Source of the DNA: Nostocoides_A vanveenii
GTDB taxonomy: Bacteria; Actinomycetota; Actinomycetes; Actinomycetales; Dermatophilaceae
NCBI RefSeq assembly: GCF_039531165.1
Contig: NZ_BAAAPN010000103.1
Coordinates: forward strand, 1 to 64,000
Direction: 5' to 3'
DNA length: 64,000 nucleotides
A model generated the notes under the pieces. That model was not told the origin of the DNA. It worked only from the letters and a program-made list of their open reading frames with translations, and searched no databases. Below are positions 1-8,363 of the stretch, piece after piece; the first letter of the stretch is position 1; the number at the start of each line of letters is the position of its first letter. A program made the translations under genes and the position numbers.

Positions 1-136
1 GGCAGAGTCGTAACTCCCATCATCGGAAGACCTCGACCCATCAACCCGACACCGACACGCCCCCACGCCGACAACCGGCTACACCCTCAAATCGGAAGAG
101 CCGGTATGGCCCCGCGGCCGTGCAAAGGGTGGAGAG

Positions 137-683
137 ATGGACGTGACCGAGGAGCTTGTCCAGCGACTCGATTGGCACTGGACCAACCAACTGCGACCGC
201 GACTGGCCGGGCTGACGGACGCGGAGTACTTCTGGGAGCCCGTCGCCCATGCGTGGAACGTCCGGCCGCGCGTTTCGGAGGCGACTGCGCCGCAACCCGG
301 GACCGGGCCGATGACCGTCGACTTCACGTTCCCGCACCCCGATCCGCCGTCGGTCACGACGATCGCCTGGCGGCTGGCGCACATCGTCGTCGGCTGCCTG
401 GGCATGCGGAACGCCTCGCACTTCGGCGGCCCACCCTCCTACGACGACTTCGCCTATGCCGCCACCGCGGACGACGCTCTCGCTCAACTGGATTCGGCGT
501 ATGCCGTTTGGCTGGCTGGCATGCGGCGCCTCGATGCCGCAGCCCTCGCCGAGCCCTGTGGTCCCGCCGAGGGCCAACGGGCCGCCCTATCGATGGCTGG
601 TGTTGCACATCAACCGCGAGGTCAGCCACCACGGCGCCGAGATCGTGGTGCTGCGCGATCTTTGGGCCATCATGATCACATGA
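137..683 (+). pseudogene. DinB-like protein, frameshifted
   Basis: The N-terminal part (from ATG 137) reads as an actinobacterial DinB/YfiT-like four-helix protein with a putative metal His in RLAHI (about 370-384). Around 571-590 the reading frame is lost. The missing C-terminal part, with LHINREVSHHGAEI and a TGA at 681-683, continues one frame later. Removing one base restores about 181 residues, the usual size of the family, and the stop then overlaps the next ATG at 680 in the ATGA style used across this window. The uninterrupted frame instead runs into the downstream gene and creates a false fusion of about 317 residues. DinB-fold proteins are often metal-dependent thiol transferases; the substrate here is unknown. 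Either a real mutation or a sequencing error would explain this. Confidence 0.75.
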
Positions 684-1090
684 GTGGCAGCGGCACCCGC
701 GAAGACCCCTGGCAGCTGACCACGGCGCCGGGGACATCGGCATACGCCATGTGGCGCGACGAAGAGGCGGACCCGCCAGCGCTGGTGTGCCAAGTCGGCT
801 CGACCACGCTTCGCTACCACCTGAGCGCAATCGACGATCTCGCGAACTGGCTTCGGGCGCAAGGCGATTGGGTCGACCTCGGCGCCGCCGACGAGCAGAA
901 GCCCGCCAAGCCGGCCACGGTCGAGGCCTGGGGCCGCGACGAGGGCAACCCCGTCGGCGGGTGGTACGGCCTGCGCAAGGGCTACCGCGCACGGTTCGGC
1001 ATGTATCTCCCGCCGCTACTGGAGAAACTCGGCCTCGTCGAGCGGGAGCACAACCCCCGCAACAACCGCGTCCGGGCGACGAACCGATGA
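680..1090 (+). CDS. Conserved actinobacterial protein (DUF6855-like)
   Basis: A 136-residue protein starting at ATG 680, overlapping the restored DinB stop by 4 bases. It is soluble, with no signal peptide or membrane segment. Conserved-looking stretches are DPWQLTTAPGTSAYAMWRDE at the N-terminus, RYHLSAIDDL in the middle and GGWYGLRKGYRARFGMYLPP near the end. I recognise it as a widespread small actinobacterial family, probably the one numbered DUF6855, but the number is from memory. Function is unknown. Its stop overlaps the next start (ATGA at 1087), so the first three genes look like one translationally coupled unit. Confidence 0.7.
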   Translation: MSGSGTREDPWQLTTAPGTSAYAMWRDEEADPPALVCQVGSTTLRYHLSAIDDLANWLRAQGDWVDLGAADEQKPAKPATVEAWGRDEGNPVGGWYGLRKGYRARFGMYLPPLLEKLGLVEREHNPRNNRVRATNR

Positions 1091-1470
1091 GTATCCCCGT
1101 GGACATCGATCGTCTGGCCGCGGTGGTCGCGGACTACTCGGCGGCCTACCTGCTCACCACCCGCGCGGACGGGCGGGTCAAGGCGGTCTCGGCCGAACCC
1201 GCCGTCACCGACGGCGTCCTGATCCTGCAACCGAGCAAGGGCAGCGCGGCCAACCTGGCGGGCAACCCGAGGGCGACGCTGCTCTTCCCGCCGCCGGCGC
1301 CCAAGGGCTATACGCTGCTCGTCGACGGCGTGGCCACCGCCGACGCACCGGAGGCGGAGATTCGGTTCACACCGCATACGGCCGTCCTGCACCGCCCGGC
1401 GCGGCACGCGGACGGGCCGCCCGCCCCCGACACCGTGACCGGCTGCGCCAACGACTGCACCCCGCTCTGA
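1087..1470 (+). CDS. FMN split-barrel (pyridoxamine oxidase-like) protein
   Basis: A 127-residue protein with the look of the pyridoxamine 5'-phosphate oxidase/F420-binding split barrel. It has an opening helix, the strand AYLLTTRADGRVKAVSAEP, a central VLILQPSKGSAANLAGNPRA typical of these folds, and TLLVDGVATA as a core strand. Members bind FMN or F420 and carry out redox chemistry or cofactor binding; the substrate is not readable from the sequence. The ATG overlaps the upstream stop by 4 bases. The C-terminal 25 residues are rich in Pro, His and Cys (GCANDCTPL) and may be disordered. Confidence 0.65.
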   Translation: MSIPVDIDRLAAVVADYSAAYLLTTRADGRVKAVSAEPAVTDGVLILQPSKGSAANLAGNPRATLLFPPPAPKGYTLLVDGVATADAPEAEIRFTPHTAVLHRPARHADGPPAPDTVTGCANDCTPL

Positions 1471-1481
1471 TCGACCGCCCG

Positions 1482-1487
1482 TAGTCT
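1482..1487 (+). promoter_or_regulatory. -10 element for leaderless MOSC gene
   Basis: TAGTCT lies 6 bases before GTG 1494. This matches the TANNNT-(6-8)-start layout repeated across the window, so the mRNA is inferred to begin at or next to the start codon. Confidence 0.6.
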
Positions 1488-1493
1488 TGGCGC

Positions 1494-2159
1494 GTGTCGG
1501 GTCGCGTGCAATCGGTCAACATCGGCCTCCCGGTGCCGGGCGGCCCAAAGGGCCTGCCCAGCGGGATCGCCAAACTTCCCGCCCCAGTCATCGAGGTCCG
1601 GGCACCGGGCCCGAAACTCGGGGGACTGGGCAGCGGAGTCGTCGGTGACTTCCTCGGCGACCGGCGCCACCACGGCGGCGACCAACAGGCCGTGTACGCC
1701 GTCGCCCGCGAGGAACTGGACTGGTGGGCCGGGCACCTCGGTCGCGAGTTGCCGGACGGGATGTTCGGCGAGAACCTCACGACGTCCGGCCTCGATGTGG
1801 ACGCCTCGATCGTCGGCGAGGTCTGGAACGTGGGCACCGCCGTGCTGAAAGTCACCGGCCCCCGCGTTCCGTGCGTGACCTTTGCTTCCCGCATGCGCGA
1901 GAAGGGCTGGGTCAAGCGGTTCGCGAAGCGCGGCCGCACCGGCGCCTATCTCGCGGTCATCGAGGGCGGCGAGATCCGAAGCGGCGACGCGGTCACAGTC
2001 TCGTATGTGCCCGACCACGCGCTGACGGTGCCCGACGTCTTCCGGGCCTGGCAGGGCGACACCGAACTGATCCGTCGGGTGCTGGCCCTCGTCGAACTCG
2101 ACGACGCAGACCGGACCTTCTTCACCCGCCGGCTGCGCGCCGCCGAGCGATCGCCCTGA
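1494..2159 (+). CDS. MOSC domain-containing protein (YiiM-like)
   Basis: A 221-residue protein with GTG start at 1494, chosen because of the -10 element 6 bases upstream and because SGRVQSVNIGLP is the normal family opening. MOSC domains derive from the molybdenum cofactor sulfurase C-terminus. The conserved Cys is present in GPRVPCVTFASRM, preceded by GMFGENLTTSGLD, and followed by GRTGAYLAVIEGGEIRSGD. YiiM-type proteins are linked to molybdenum cofactor-dependent reduction of N-hydroxylated compounds; whether this one does so cannot be read here. No signal peptide. It converges on the next gene across a short hairpin. Confidence 0.85.
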   Translation: MSGRVQSVNIGLPVPGGPKGLPSGIAKLPAPVIEVRAPGPKLGGLGSGVVGDFLGDRRHHGGDQQAVYAVAREELDWWAGHLGRELPDGMFGENLTTSGLDVDASIVGEVWNVGTAVLKVTGPRVPCVTFASRMREKGWVKRFAKRGRTGAYLAVIEGGEIRSGDAVTVSYVPDHALTVPDVFRAWQGDTELIRRVLALVELDDADRTFFTRRLRAAERSP

Positions 2160-2165
2160 ACGGAC

Positions 2166-2187
2166 GCCCACCAGCTGCCTCGTGGGC
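2166..2187. terminator. Possible hairpin terminator between convergent genes
   Basis: GCCCAC (2166-2171) pairs with GTGGGC (2182-2187) around a 10-base loop, between the MOSC stop and the end of the opposite-strand gene. There is no U-run, as is common in high-GC actinobacteria. Confidence 0.35.
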
Positions 2188-2196
2188 TTGGGGTGG

Positions 2197-3921
2197 CTAC
2201 GGGTTCAGGATGTCCAACCAGGAGGAGCGCAACCGCGCGGTGAGCAGGGCCGGGTCGTTCAAACGCAACCCGTAGGCCGCGGGCTGCTCCTGCCCGATCG
2301 CCTTCAGCAGCACCATCGCCCGCTGGGATGGGCTGCCGGTCAACTCGAAGGCGGCCATCAGCTCCGCGACCGTCGGGTTGCCGTCATCCGTCAGCGCGTC
2401 ATTCGCCTTCGCGACGATCCACAAGAATGCTGCGGCCGTCATGGCGTCCCTGGACTGACGGCGGAAGATCGCCGGGTCTGCCAACGCCACCTGGGCAATC
2501 AGGCGTCGGCACGCGGTGCGCATCTCCACGTCATACAGGTCCATCGCCGCCACGTCGGCCAGGCTCGCGATCCCCTGCACCCGCGTGGCGATGTCGGACG
2601 CCACGCCGCTGAGGTCGAGCGGCTCGTCCGGCAGCGGATCGGCATTGAGGCCCGCAACAAGGTCCGGGCTGAGTCGGGTGAGCAGGGCTTCCCGGTGCAA
2701 CTGACGCCACTCCTGCGTCAACGCCTCGATCCGGGCGCGCACGATCTCCGGATCATCGCGGAGCTCGTGGTAGCGCGCCTCCCACCGATCGACCGCGACG
2801 AGTGCCGCGGCTGTGTCGCTCTGATCGCACCCGTCCACGTCGTGGCAGTAGGAGACGAAGGCGCGCAAGACGGCCGGAGCGCGCTCATACAACTCCCGCG
2901 CCAAGATCGTGGGGAGCGCTGACGTCATGAGGGTCTCGATGATCTCCGGTGTCCACAAGAGCTCATCGCCCAGCATGTCGAGCGCGAACATCGCCAGCAC
3001 GTGCGCCAGATCGTGATCGGCGGGGTCGTCCCCCAGGACCGGTGCCCCGAACGGCCCGCTGAGGAAGTCGTGCGCCAGGTCCGAGGCGTCCTCTTCCAGC
3101 TCCTCGAGCTCATCGAAGTCGGCCGGATCGCGCGGAGGCAGGGGTGTGCCGCCCTCGGGAAGCAGCCTGACCAGGTGCGACAGCAGCGGCCGCAGGCCCG
3201 GCCAGGTGTCGCCGGGCGGCATCCCGTGATCGATATTTCCGTATGCCGCGATGGCCGGCTCGACCTGCGCGCGCGCGTCCGCGAGACTCACCTCGACGAA
3301 GTTGGCCCGGTGGCCATCGCGCAAGGCGATCTCGGACAAGTTGGCCACGACCTGCGGGACGCTCTCATCGATCAGGAAGGCATCCTTGACCAGCGTGCCG
3401 AAGCGGTGGTCGATATAGACGAGCAGGGAGGAGTCCGGGACCCCGGGGGCGCTCAAGCCGAGGATCAGATCGTCGCCGACATCACCCGGGATAGCCATCG
3501 CCCATGCGCTGACAATGCGCAGGTCGTCCAGTCCCGAGACGCCCAGGGGCATCGGATGCCGGCGGCCGTCGATCTCGCGGCGAATCCGCGCGGCGAGGAG
3601 TTCATCGCTAGTCAAGGTGGCGATCACCATCAGCGCGGCCGTGGTCTCGGCCAGCGGCACGTCGCTGAAGCTTTCGACGAGTTGGGTGAGCGTGGGCTTG
3701 TCCACGAGTCCGGGGGTGACCGAGTTCGGGTCCAGGGCATCGAGCACACTGGACATCAGGTCGGCCAGCGCGAGCGGCTCGGCTCGCATGGCCGTGCGGA
3801 TGCCCTGGATGAGTTCCTGGTCTTCCGGCCGCATCGCGGTATGCGTGCGTACCGGGGGCCGGCCGCGGGTCGCCGATCGGTTCGGCGTGCGCCGGTTGCT
3901 GCCGTGTCCACGTTTGCTCAC
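2197..3921 (-). CDS. Conserved hypothetical protein, 574 residues
   Basis: A large soluble, acidic protein that I do not recognise. It starts at GTG 3921 with a short basic Arg/Lys-rich N-terminus (about residues 1-30), followed by helical, leucine-rich sequence. Visible landmarks are a region resembling the SEC-C/DUF-type helical repeat proteins (LADLMSSVLDALDP, ETTAALMVIATLTSDELLAARI), a central GMPPGDTWPGLRPLLSHLVRLL and an acidic stretch DFDELEELEEDASDLAHDFL. No transmembrane segment or nucleotide-binding motif is visible. No clear leaderless -10 precedes it. Neighbours (accE, MOSC) give no functional hint. Confidence 0.7.
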   Translation of the reverse strand: MSKRGHGSNRRTPNRSATRGRPPVRTHTAMRPEDQELIQGIRTAMRAEPLALADLMSSVLDALDPNSVTPGLVDKPTLTQLVESFSDVPLAETTAALMVIATLTSDELLAARIRREIDGRRHPMPLGVSGLDDLRIVSAWAMAIPGDVGDDLILGLSAPGVPDSSLLVYIDHRFGTLVKDAFLIDESVPQVVANLSEIALRDGHRANFVEVSLADARAQVEPAIAAYGNIDHGMPPGDTWPGLRPLLSHLVRLLPEGGTPLPPRDPADFDELEELEEDASDLAHDFLSGPFGAPVLGDDPADHDLAHVLAMFALDMLGDELLWTPEIIETLMTSALPTILARELYERAPAVLRAFVSYCHDVDGCDQSDTAAALVAVDRWEARYHELRDDPEIVRARIEALTQEWRQLHREALLTRLSPDLVAGLNADPLPDEPLDLSGVASDIATRVQGIASLADVAAMDLYDVEMRTACRRLIAQVALADPAIFRRQSRDAMTAAAFLWIVAKANDALTDDGNPTVAELMAAFELTGSPSQRAMVLLKAIGQEQPAAYGLRLNDPALLTARLRSSWLDILNP

Positions 3922-3969
3922 GGCGTCATCCGATCACGCTGGCCGCACGTATGCCGCGTGCCCCAGCAC

Positions 3970-4197
3970 TCACTGCGGCCACGCGGAGTGCGACCAGGCA
4001 CCCCGGCCGGCGCGCATCGGCGCCCGCACGGCGCGCGCCGGGCTCGCCCACTCGCGCGCCGGTCCCCGCGACTGCGCCACGTCGTCCTCGCCGGCAGCGG
4101 CCAGCACTGCAACGAGCACCGCCACCTCCTCGGGCGTCGGGTTGCCCGCGACCACGCGCACGACGCGGGGCGGAGGGCCTTGCGACTCGGCGCTCAC
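3970..4197 (-). CDS. accE: Acyl-CoA carboxylase epsilon subunit
   Basis: A 75-residue protein matching the actinobacterial acyl-CoA carboxylase epsilon family: RVVAGNPTPEEVAVLVAVLA at the N-terminus, a basic Pro/Ala/Arg linker, and the closing GAWSHSAWPQ. In Streptomyces and mycobacteria this small subunit binds the carboxyltransferase beta subunit and stimulates or shapes the propionyl/acetyl-CoA carboxylase complex. Its ATG overlaps the accD stop by 4 bases, so the two are translationally coupled at near-equal level, consistent with a stoichiometric complex. Confidence 0.85.
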   Translation of the reverse strand: MSAESQGPPPRVVRVVAGNPTPEEVAVLVAVLAAAGEDDVAQSRGPAREWASPARAVRAPMRAGRGAWSHSAWPQ

Positions 4198-5798
4198 AGC
4201 GGAATGTTCCCGTGCTTCTTGGGCGGCAGGGTCTGCCGCTTGGTGCGCAGCGCTCGCAACGCCCGGGTGACATTCATCCGGGTGTTCGAGGGCGAGATCA
4301 CCGTGTCGATATAGCCCCGCTCCGCCGCGATATAGGGATTGGCCAGCGTGTCCTCGTATTCGGTCACAAAGCCCTGGCGGGCGGCCACCATATCTCCGCC
4401 CTGCGCGGCGACGTCGGCCAACTCCTTGCGATACAGAATGTTCACCGCGCCCTGCGCGCCCATCACCGCGATCTGCCCGGTCGGCCAGGCCAAGTTGATA
4501 TCGGCGCCGAGGTGCTTGGAGCCCATGACGTCATAGGCGCCGCCATACGCCTTGCGCGTGATGACGGTGACCTTGGGAACGGTGGCCTCGGCATACGCAT
4601 AGATGAGTTTAGCGCCGCGCCGAATGATGCCATTCCACTCCTGGTCGGTCCCGGGCAGGAACCCCGGCACATCGACAAAGGTGAGCACCGGCACATTGAA
4701 GGCATCGCACGTTCGCACAAAACGCGCCGCTTTCTCGGAGGCGTCGATGTCGAGCGTGCCGGCGAACTGCATCGGCTGGTTGGCGACGATGCCCACGCTG
4801 CGCCCGTCGATCCGGCCGAAGCCGATCAAGATGTTGGGCGCGAACAGGGGCTGGACCTCGAGGAACTCGCCGTCGTCGACGACGTGCTCGATGACGATCT
4901 TCATGTCATAGGGCTGATTCGCCGAGTCCGGGATGAGCGTGTCGAGCTCGCGGTCCTCGTCGGTCGGGTCGAGATCGTTCTCCACGTCGAAGGCGGGCGG
5001 CTCCTCGAGATTGTTCGAGGGCAGATAGGACAACAACGCCTTGACATAGTCGATGGCGTCGGTCTCGTCGGTTCCCATGTAGTGCGCATTGCCCGACTTG
5101 GTGTTGTGCGTGCGCGCCCCACCGAGGTCCTCGAAGGCCACTTCCTCGCCGGTGACCGTCTTGATCACATCGGGGCCGGTGATGAACATGTGCGAGGTCC
5201 GGTCGACCATGACCGTGAAGTCCGTGATCGCCGGCGAATACACCGCCCCGCCAGCGCACGGCCCCATGATCAGCGAAATCTGCGGGATCACGCCCGACGC
5301 ATGCACATTGCGCAGGAAGATCTCGCCATAGAGGCCGAGCGAGACGACACCTTCTTGAATGCGCGCGCCACCGGAGTCGTTCAGCCCGACGACCGGACAG
5401 CCGACTTTCATGGCGAAATCCATGACCTTGACGATCTTCTCGCCGAAGACCTCACCCAGCGACCCGCCGAAGACGGTGAAGTCTTGTGCGAACACAGCCA
5501 CCGTGCGCCCGTCGACCTGGCCGTAGCCGGTGACCACACCATCGCCATAGGGTCGATGCTTTTCCTGACCGAACTGGTTGCTGCGGTGGCGCGCGTACTT
5601 GTCCATCTCGATGAAGGTGCCCTCGTCGAGCAGCAGCGCGATCCGCTCGCGCGCGGTCATCTTGCCTTTGGCGTGTTGCTTTTCCACCGCCCGCGTGGAA
5701 CCGGCATTGGCGACCTCGGCGACGCGTCGCTTGAGGTCGGCCAGCTTGCCGGCCGTGGTGTGGATGTCCAACTCCTGCCCAGCGACGTCATCGGCCAT
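4194..5798 (-). CDS. accD: Acyl-CoA (propionyl-CoA) carboxylase beta subunit
   Basis: A 534-residue carboxyltransferase of the PccB/AccD5 family, full length. It transfers the carboxyl group from carboxybiotin on the alpha subunit to acetyl- or propionyl-CoA, giving malonyl- or methylmalonyl-CoA for fatty-acid and related synthesis. The N-terminal half has LNDSGGARIQEGV and IMGPCAGGAVYSPAITDF, an oxyanion-hole Gly-rich region; the C-terminal half has VDVPGFLPGTDQEWNGIIRR and KAYGGAYDVMGSKHLGAD. The start at ATG 5798 is supported by TAGGCT six bases upstream on the same strand. accE follows with a 4-base overlap; the biotin ligase birA is divergent. The biotinylated alpha subunit is not in the window. 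Confidence 0.93.
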   Translation of the reverse strand: MADDVAGQELDIHTTAGKLADLKRRVAEVANAGSTRAVEKQHAKGKMTARERIALLLDEGTFIEMDKYARHRSNQFGQEKHRPYGDGVVTGYGQVDGRTVAVFAQDFTVFGGSLGEVFGEKIVKVMDFAMKVGCPVVGLNDSGGARIQEGVVSLGLYGEIFLRNVHASGVIPQISLIMGPCAGGAVYSPAITDFTVMVDRTSHMFITGPDVIKTVTGEEVAFEDLGGARTHNTKSGNAHYMGTDETDAIDYVKALLSYLPSNNLEEPPAFDVENDLDPTDEDRELDTLIPDSANQPYDMKIVIEHVVDDGEFLEVQPLFAPNILIGFGRIDGRSVGIVANQPMQFAGTLDIDASEKAARFVRTCDAFNVPVLTFVDVPGFLPGTDQEWNGIIRRGAKLIYAYAEATVPKVTVITRKAYGGAYDVMGSKHLGADINLAWPTGQIAVMGAQGAVNILYRKELADVAAQGGDMVAARQGFVTEYEDTLANPYIAAERGYIDTVISPSNTRMNVTRALRALRTKRQTLPPKKHGNIPL

Positions 5799-5804
5799 GC
5801 GCCG

Positions 5805-5814
5805 AGCCTAGCCT
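5805..5814. promoter_or_regulatory. Overlapping divergent -10 elements, accDE / birA
   Basis: The 10-base block AGCCTAGCCT holds two leaderless-type -10 hexamers sharing the central TA. On the minus strand, TAGGCT (5810-5805) lies 6 bases before the accD ATG. On the plus strand, TAGCCT (5809-5814) lies 7 bases before the birA ATG. Polymerase could not occupy both at once. That this creates mutually exclusive transcription is an inference. Confidence 0.6.
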
Positions 5815-5821
5815 TGCCGTC

Positions 5822-6604
<783 letters not shown>

Positions 6605-6630
6605 ACGCATCATCGCCTGCAGGGAGAGCA

Positions 6631-7689
6631 ATGGACCACGACGCCGAGATCCTGGAGTTCCTCCAGGGCGTCCGTGACCAACTCCTCGGCCCACCGGCCG
6701 CGCCTGAACTGACCGCGGCGGCAACCGCACTCAACGGAGCACCGGCCGTGCCACTGCCGACCGTCGCCGCCTTCTGGCACGCTCTCGGCTTCCCCGCCGA
6801 CCCCGCCGATCGCGCGGTCACCGCGGCTGACCTGCAGGCGATCGACCAACTGCGCGACCTGGTGACCGAGGGCCTGGTGGATGAGCAGCTCGCCCTGGGC
6901 ATGACGCGCGCTGTCGCCCGCACGGCCGACCGGCTCTCGGTCTGGCAGACCCAGCTTGTCGCCGAGTCGCTCGCCCCCGGCGACGACGCGCCCGACTCGC
7001 ACGTCGACCTCGACTCCGCCCGCGAGGTGGCTCTGCGGCTGGCCCAGGCTGCCGACCGGATGGAGCAGCTGCTCACCTATGCCTGGCGGCGTCACCTCTT
7101 CGGCGCCGTGACCAGGATGGTCAGCGACGCCGACCCCACGGACGCGGGCGCCGGGCCGCGGCGGGTCGTCGGCTTCGCCGACTTGGTCAACTTCACGTCG
7201 GTCGTGCGCCGGGCCAGCGAACGGGAGCTGGCCGTGATGGTGCAGCGTTTCGAGCGGCTGGCCTCGGACATCGTCACCGCGCACGGTGGCCGGGTGATCA
7301 AGACGGTGGGCGACGAAGTGCTCTTCGTCTCGCGGGATCCGTTGGCCGGCACAGCGATTGCGCTCGATCTGGTGGACACGATGGGGGAGGAGGAGATGCT
7401 CCCCGCCGTGCGGGTGGGGCTGGCATACGGCCCCGTGCTCTCGCGGATCGGTGACGTCTTCGGCACGACGGTCAACCGCGCGTCCCGGCTGACCGCGGTC
7501 GCCGGGTCCGGCCGGGTGCTCGCCGACGAGCAGTTGTCGGCGCGGCTGGCGGAGTTGTCCGGCTTCTCCTTGCGCACCCAGCGGCGGCGGCACCTGCGCG
7601 GGATCGGGGCGGTGACGCCGCGCGAGGTGACCCGCAGTCATGGCGAGCGAAGAGCGCTGACGGCCCTTCCTCATACGATGACACCATGA
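6631..7689 (+). CDS. Class III adenylate cyclase, Rv1264-like
   Basis: A 352-residue soluble protein. An N-terminal helical domain (about 1-165) resembles the autoinhibitory domain of pH-sensing mycobacterial Rv1264. A class III cyclase domain follows (about 178-335). Catalytic residues look complete: metal-binding Asp184 in GFADLVNFTS and Asp228 in KTVGDEVLF, the substrate-specifying Lys in the same KTVGD motif, an Asp in IGDVFG, and transition-state Asn and Arg in VNRASRL. It is therefore predicted to convert ATP to cAMP. A GGGAGAG ribosome site precedes ATG 6631. Its stop overlaps the response regulator start (ATGA at 7686), tying cAMP signalling to the two-component system downstream. Confidence 0.88.
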   Translation: MDHDAEILEFLQGVRDQLLGPPAAPELTAAATALNGAPAVPLPTVAAFWHALGFPADPADRAVTAADLQAIDQLRDLVTEGLVDEQLALGMTRAVARTADRLSVWQTQLVAESLAPGDDAPDSHVDLDSAREVALRLAQAADRMEQLLTYAWRRHLFGAVTRMVSDADPTDAGAGPRRVVGFADLVNFTSVVRRASERELAVMVQRFERLASDIVTAHGGRVIKTVGDEVLFVSRDPLAGTAIALDLVDTMGEEEMLPAVRVGLAYGPVLSRIGDVFGTTVNRASRLTAVAGSGRVLADEQLSARLAELSGFSLRTQRRRHLRGIGAVTPREVTRSHGERRALTALPHTMTP

Positions 7690-8357
7690 CCCGGGTGCTC
7701 CTCGCCGAGGACGACATCGCGATCGCCGAGCCGCTAGCGCGCGCGCTGCGTCGGGAGGGCTACGAGGTCGAGGTCCGCGGCGACGGTCAGGAGGCGCTTG
7801 AAGAGGCGCTGCGCGGGGTCGATCTCGTCGTCCTCGACCTCGGCCTGCCGACCCTGGACGGCCTGGAGGTATGCCGGCAGTTGCGCGCCTCGGGTGCGCA
7901 GGTTCCGGTCCTGATCCTGACCGCGCGCGCCGACGAGGTCGACACGGTCGTCGGGCTCGATGCCGGCGCGGACGATTATGTGACCAAGCCCTTCCGGCTC
8001 GCCGAGCTCCTGGCACGGGCACGCGCGCTGCTGCGGCGCGGGGCGAGTGATCCCGAGCCGGCCGCCGTTCTCCACATCGACACCGAGGCCCGGCGCGCGT
8101 TCTTCCACGGCAGCGAGCTGCTCTTGACGGGCAAGGAGTTCGCCCTGCTCAGCGTGCTCTACCGCGAGGCCGGCAAGGTCGTCTCTCGTGAGCAGTTGAT
8201 GCACGAGGTCTGGGACACCGACTGGTATGGCTCGACCAAGACGCTCGATATGCACATCTCGGTGTTGCGTCGCAAGCTCGGCGATGACGCCGCCGGCCCC
8301 CGCTACATCTCCACGGTCCGCGGTGTGGGCTTCCGTTTGGACCTGGGCGGCGGCTGA
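7686..8357 (+). CDS. OmpR-family response regulator
   Basis: A 223-residue response regulator. The receiver domain (1-120) has the acidic pair in LAEDDIA, phosphoacceptor Asp51 in VLDLGLP, the Thr in LILTARADE and Lys in VTKPFR. The C-terminal winged helix (about 130-220) has TGKEFALLSVLYREAGKVVS and the recognition region TLDMHISVLRRKLGD ending in RGVGFRLD. It is predicted to be phosphorylated by the adjacent kinase and to bind DNA. The start codon overlaps the cyclase stop by 4 bases, and the kinase gene starts 6 bases after its stop. The regulon is unknown. Confidence 0.93.
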   Translation: MTRVLLAEDDIAIAEPLARALRREGYEVEVRGDGQEALEEALRGVDLVVLDLGLPTLDGLEVCRQLRASGAQVPVLILTARADEVDTVVGLDAGADDYVTKPFRLAELLARARALLRRGASDPEPAAVLHIDTEARRAFFHGSELLLTGKEFALLSVLYREAGKVVSREQLMHEVWDTDWYGSTKTLDMHISVLRRKLGDDAAGPRYISTVRGVGFRLDLGGG

Positions 8358-8363
8358 CGGCGG

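Noticed and set aside
22..101. Two ATCGGAAGA words resembling sequencing-adapter starts
   Set aside because: Only 9-11 bases match, flanks do not, and such words arise by chance; no other sign of contamination.
137..1090. Uninterrupted 317-residue frame as a DinB-DUF fusion protein
   Set aside because: The DinB C-terminal motif continues in another frame and meets the next ATG in an ATGA overlap, so the fusion is a frameshift artefact.
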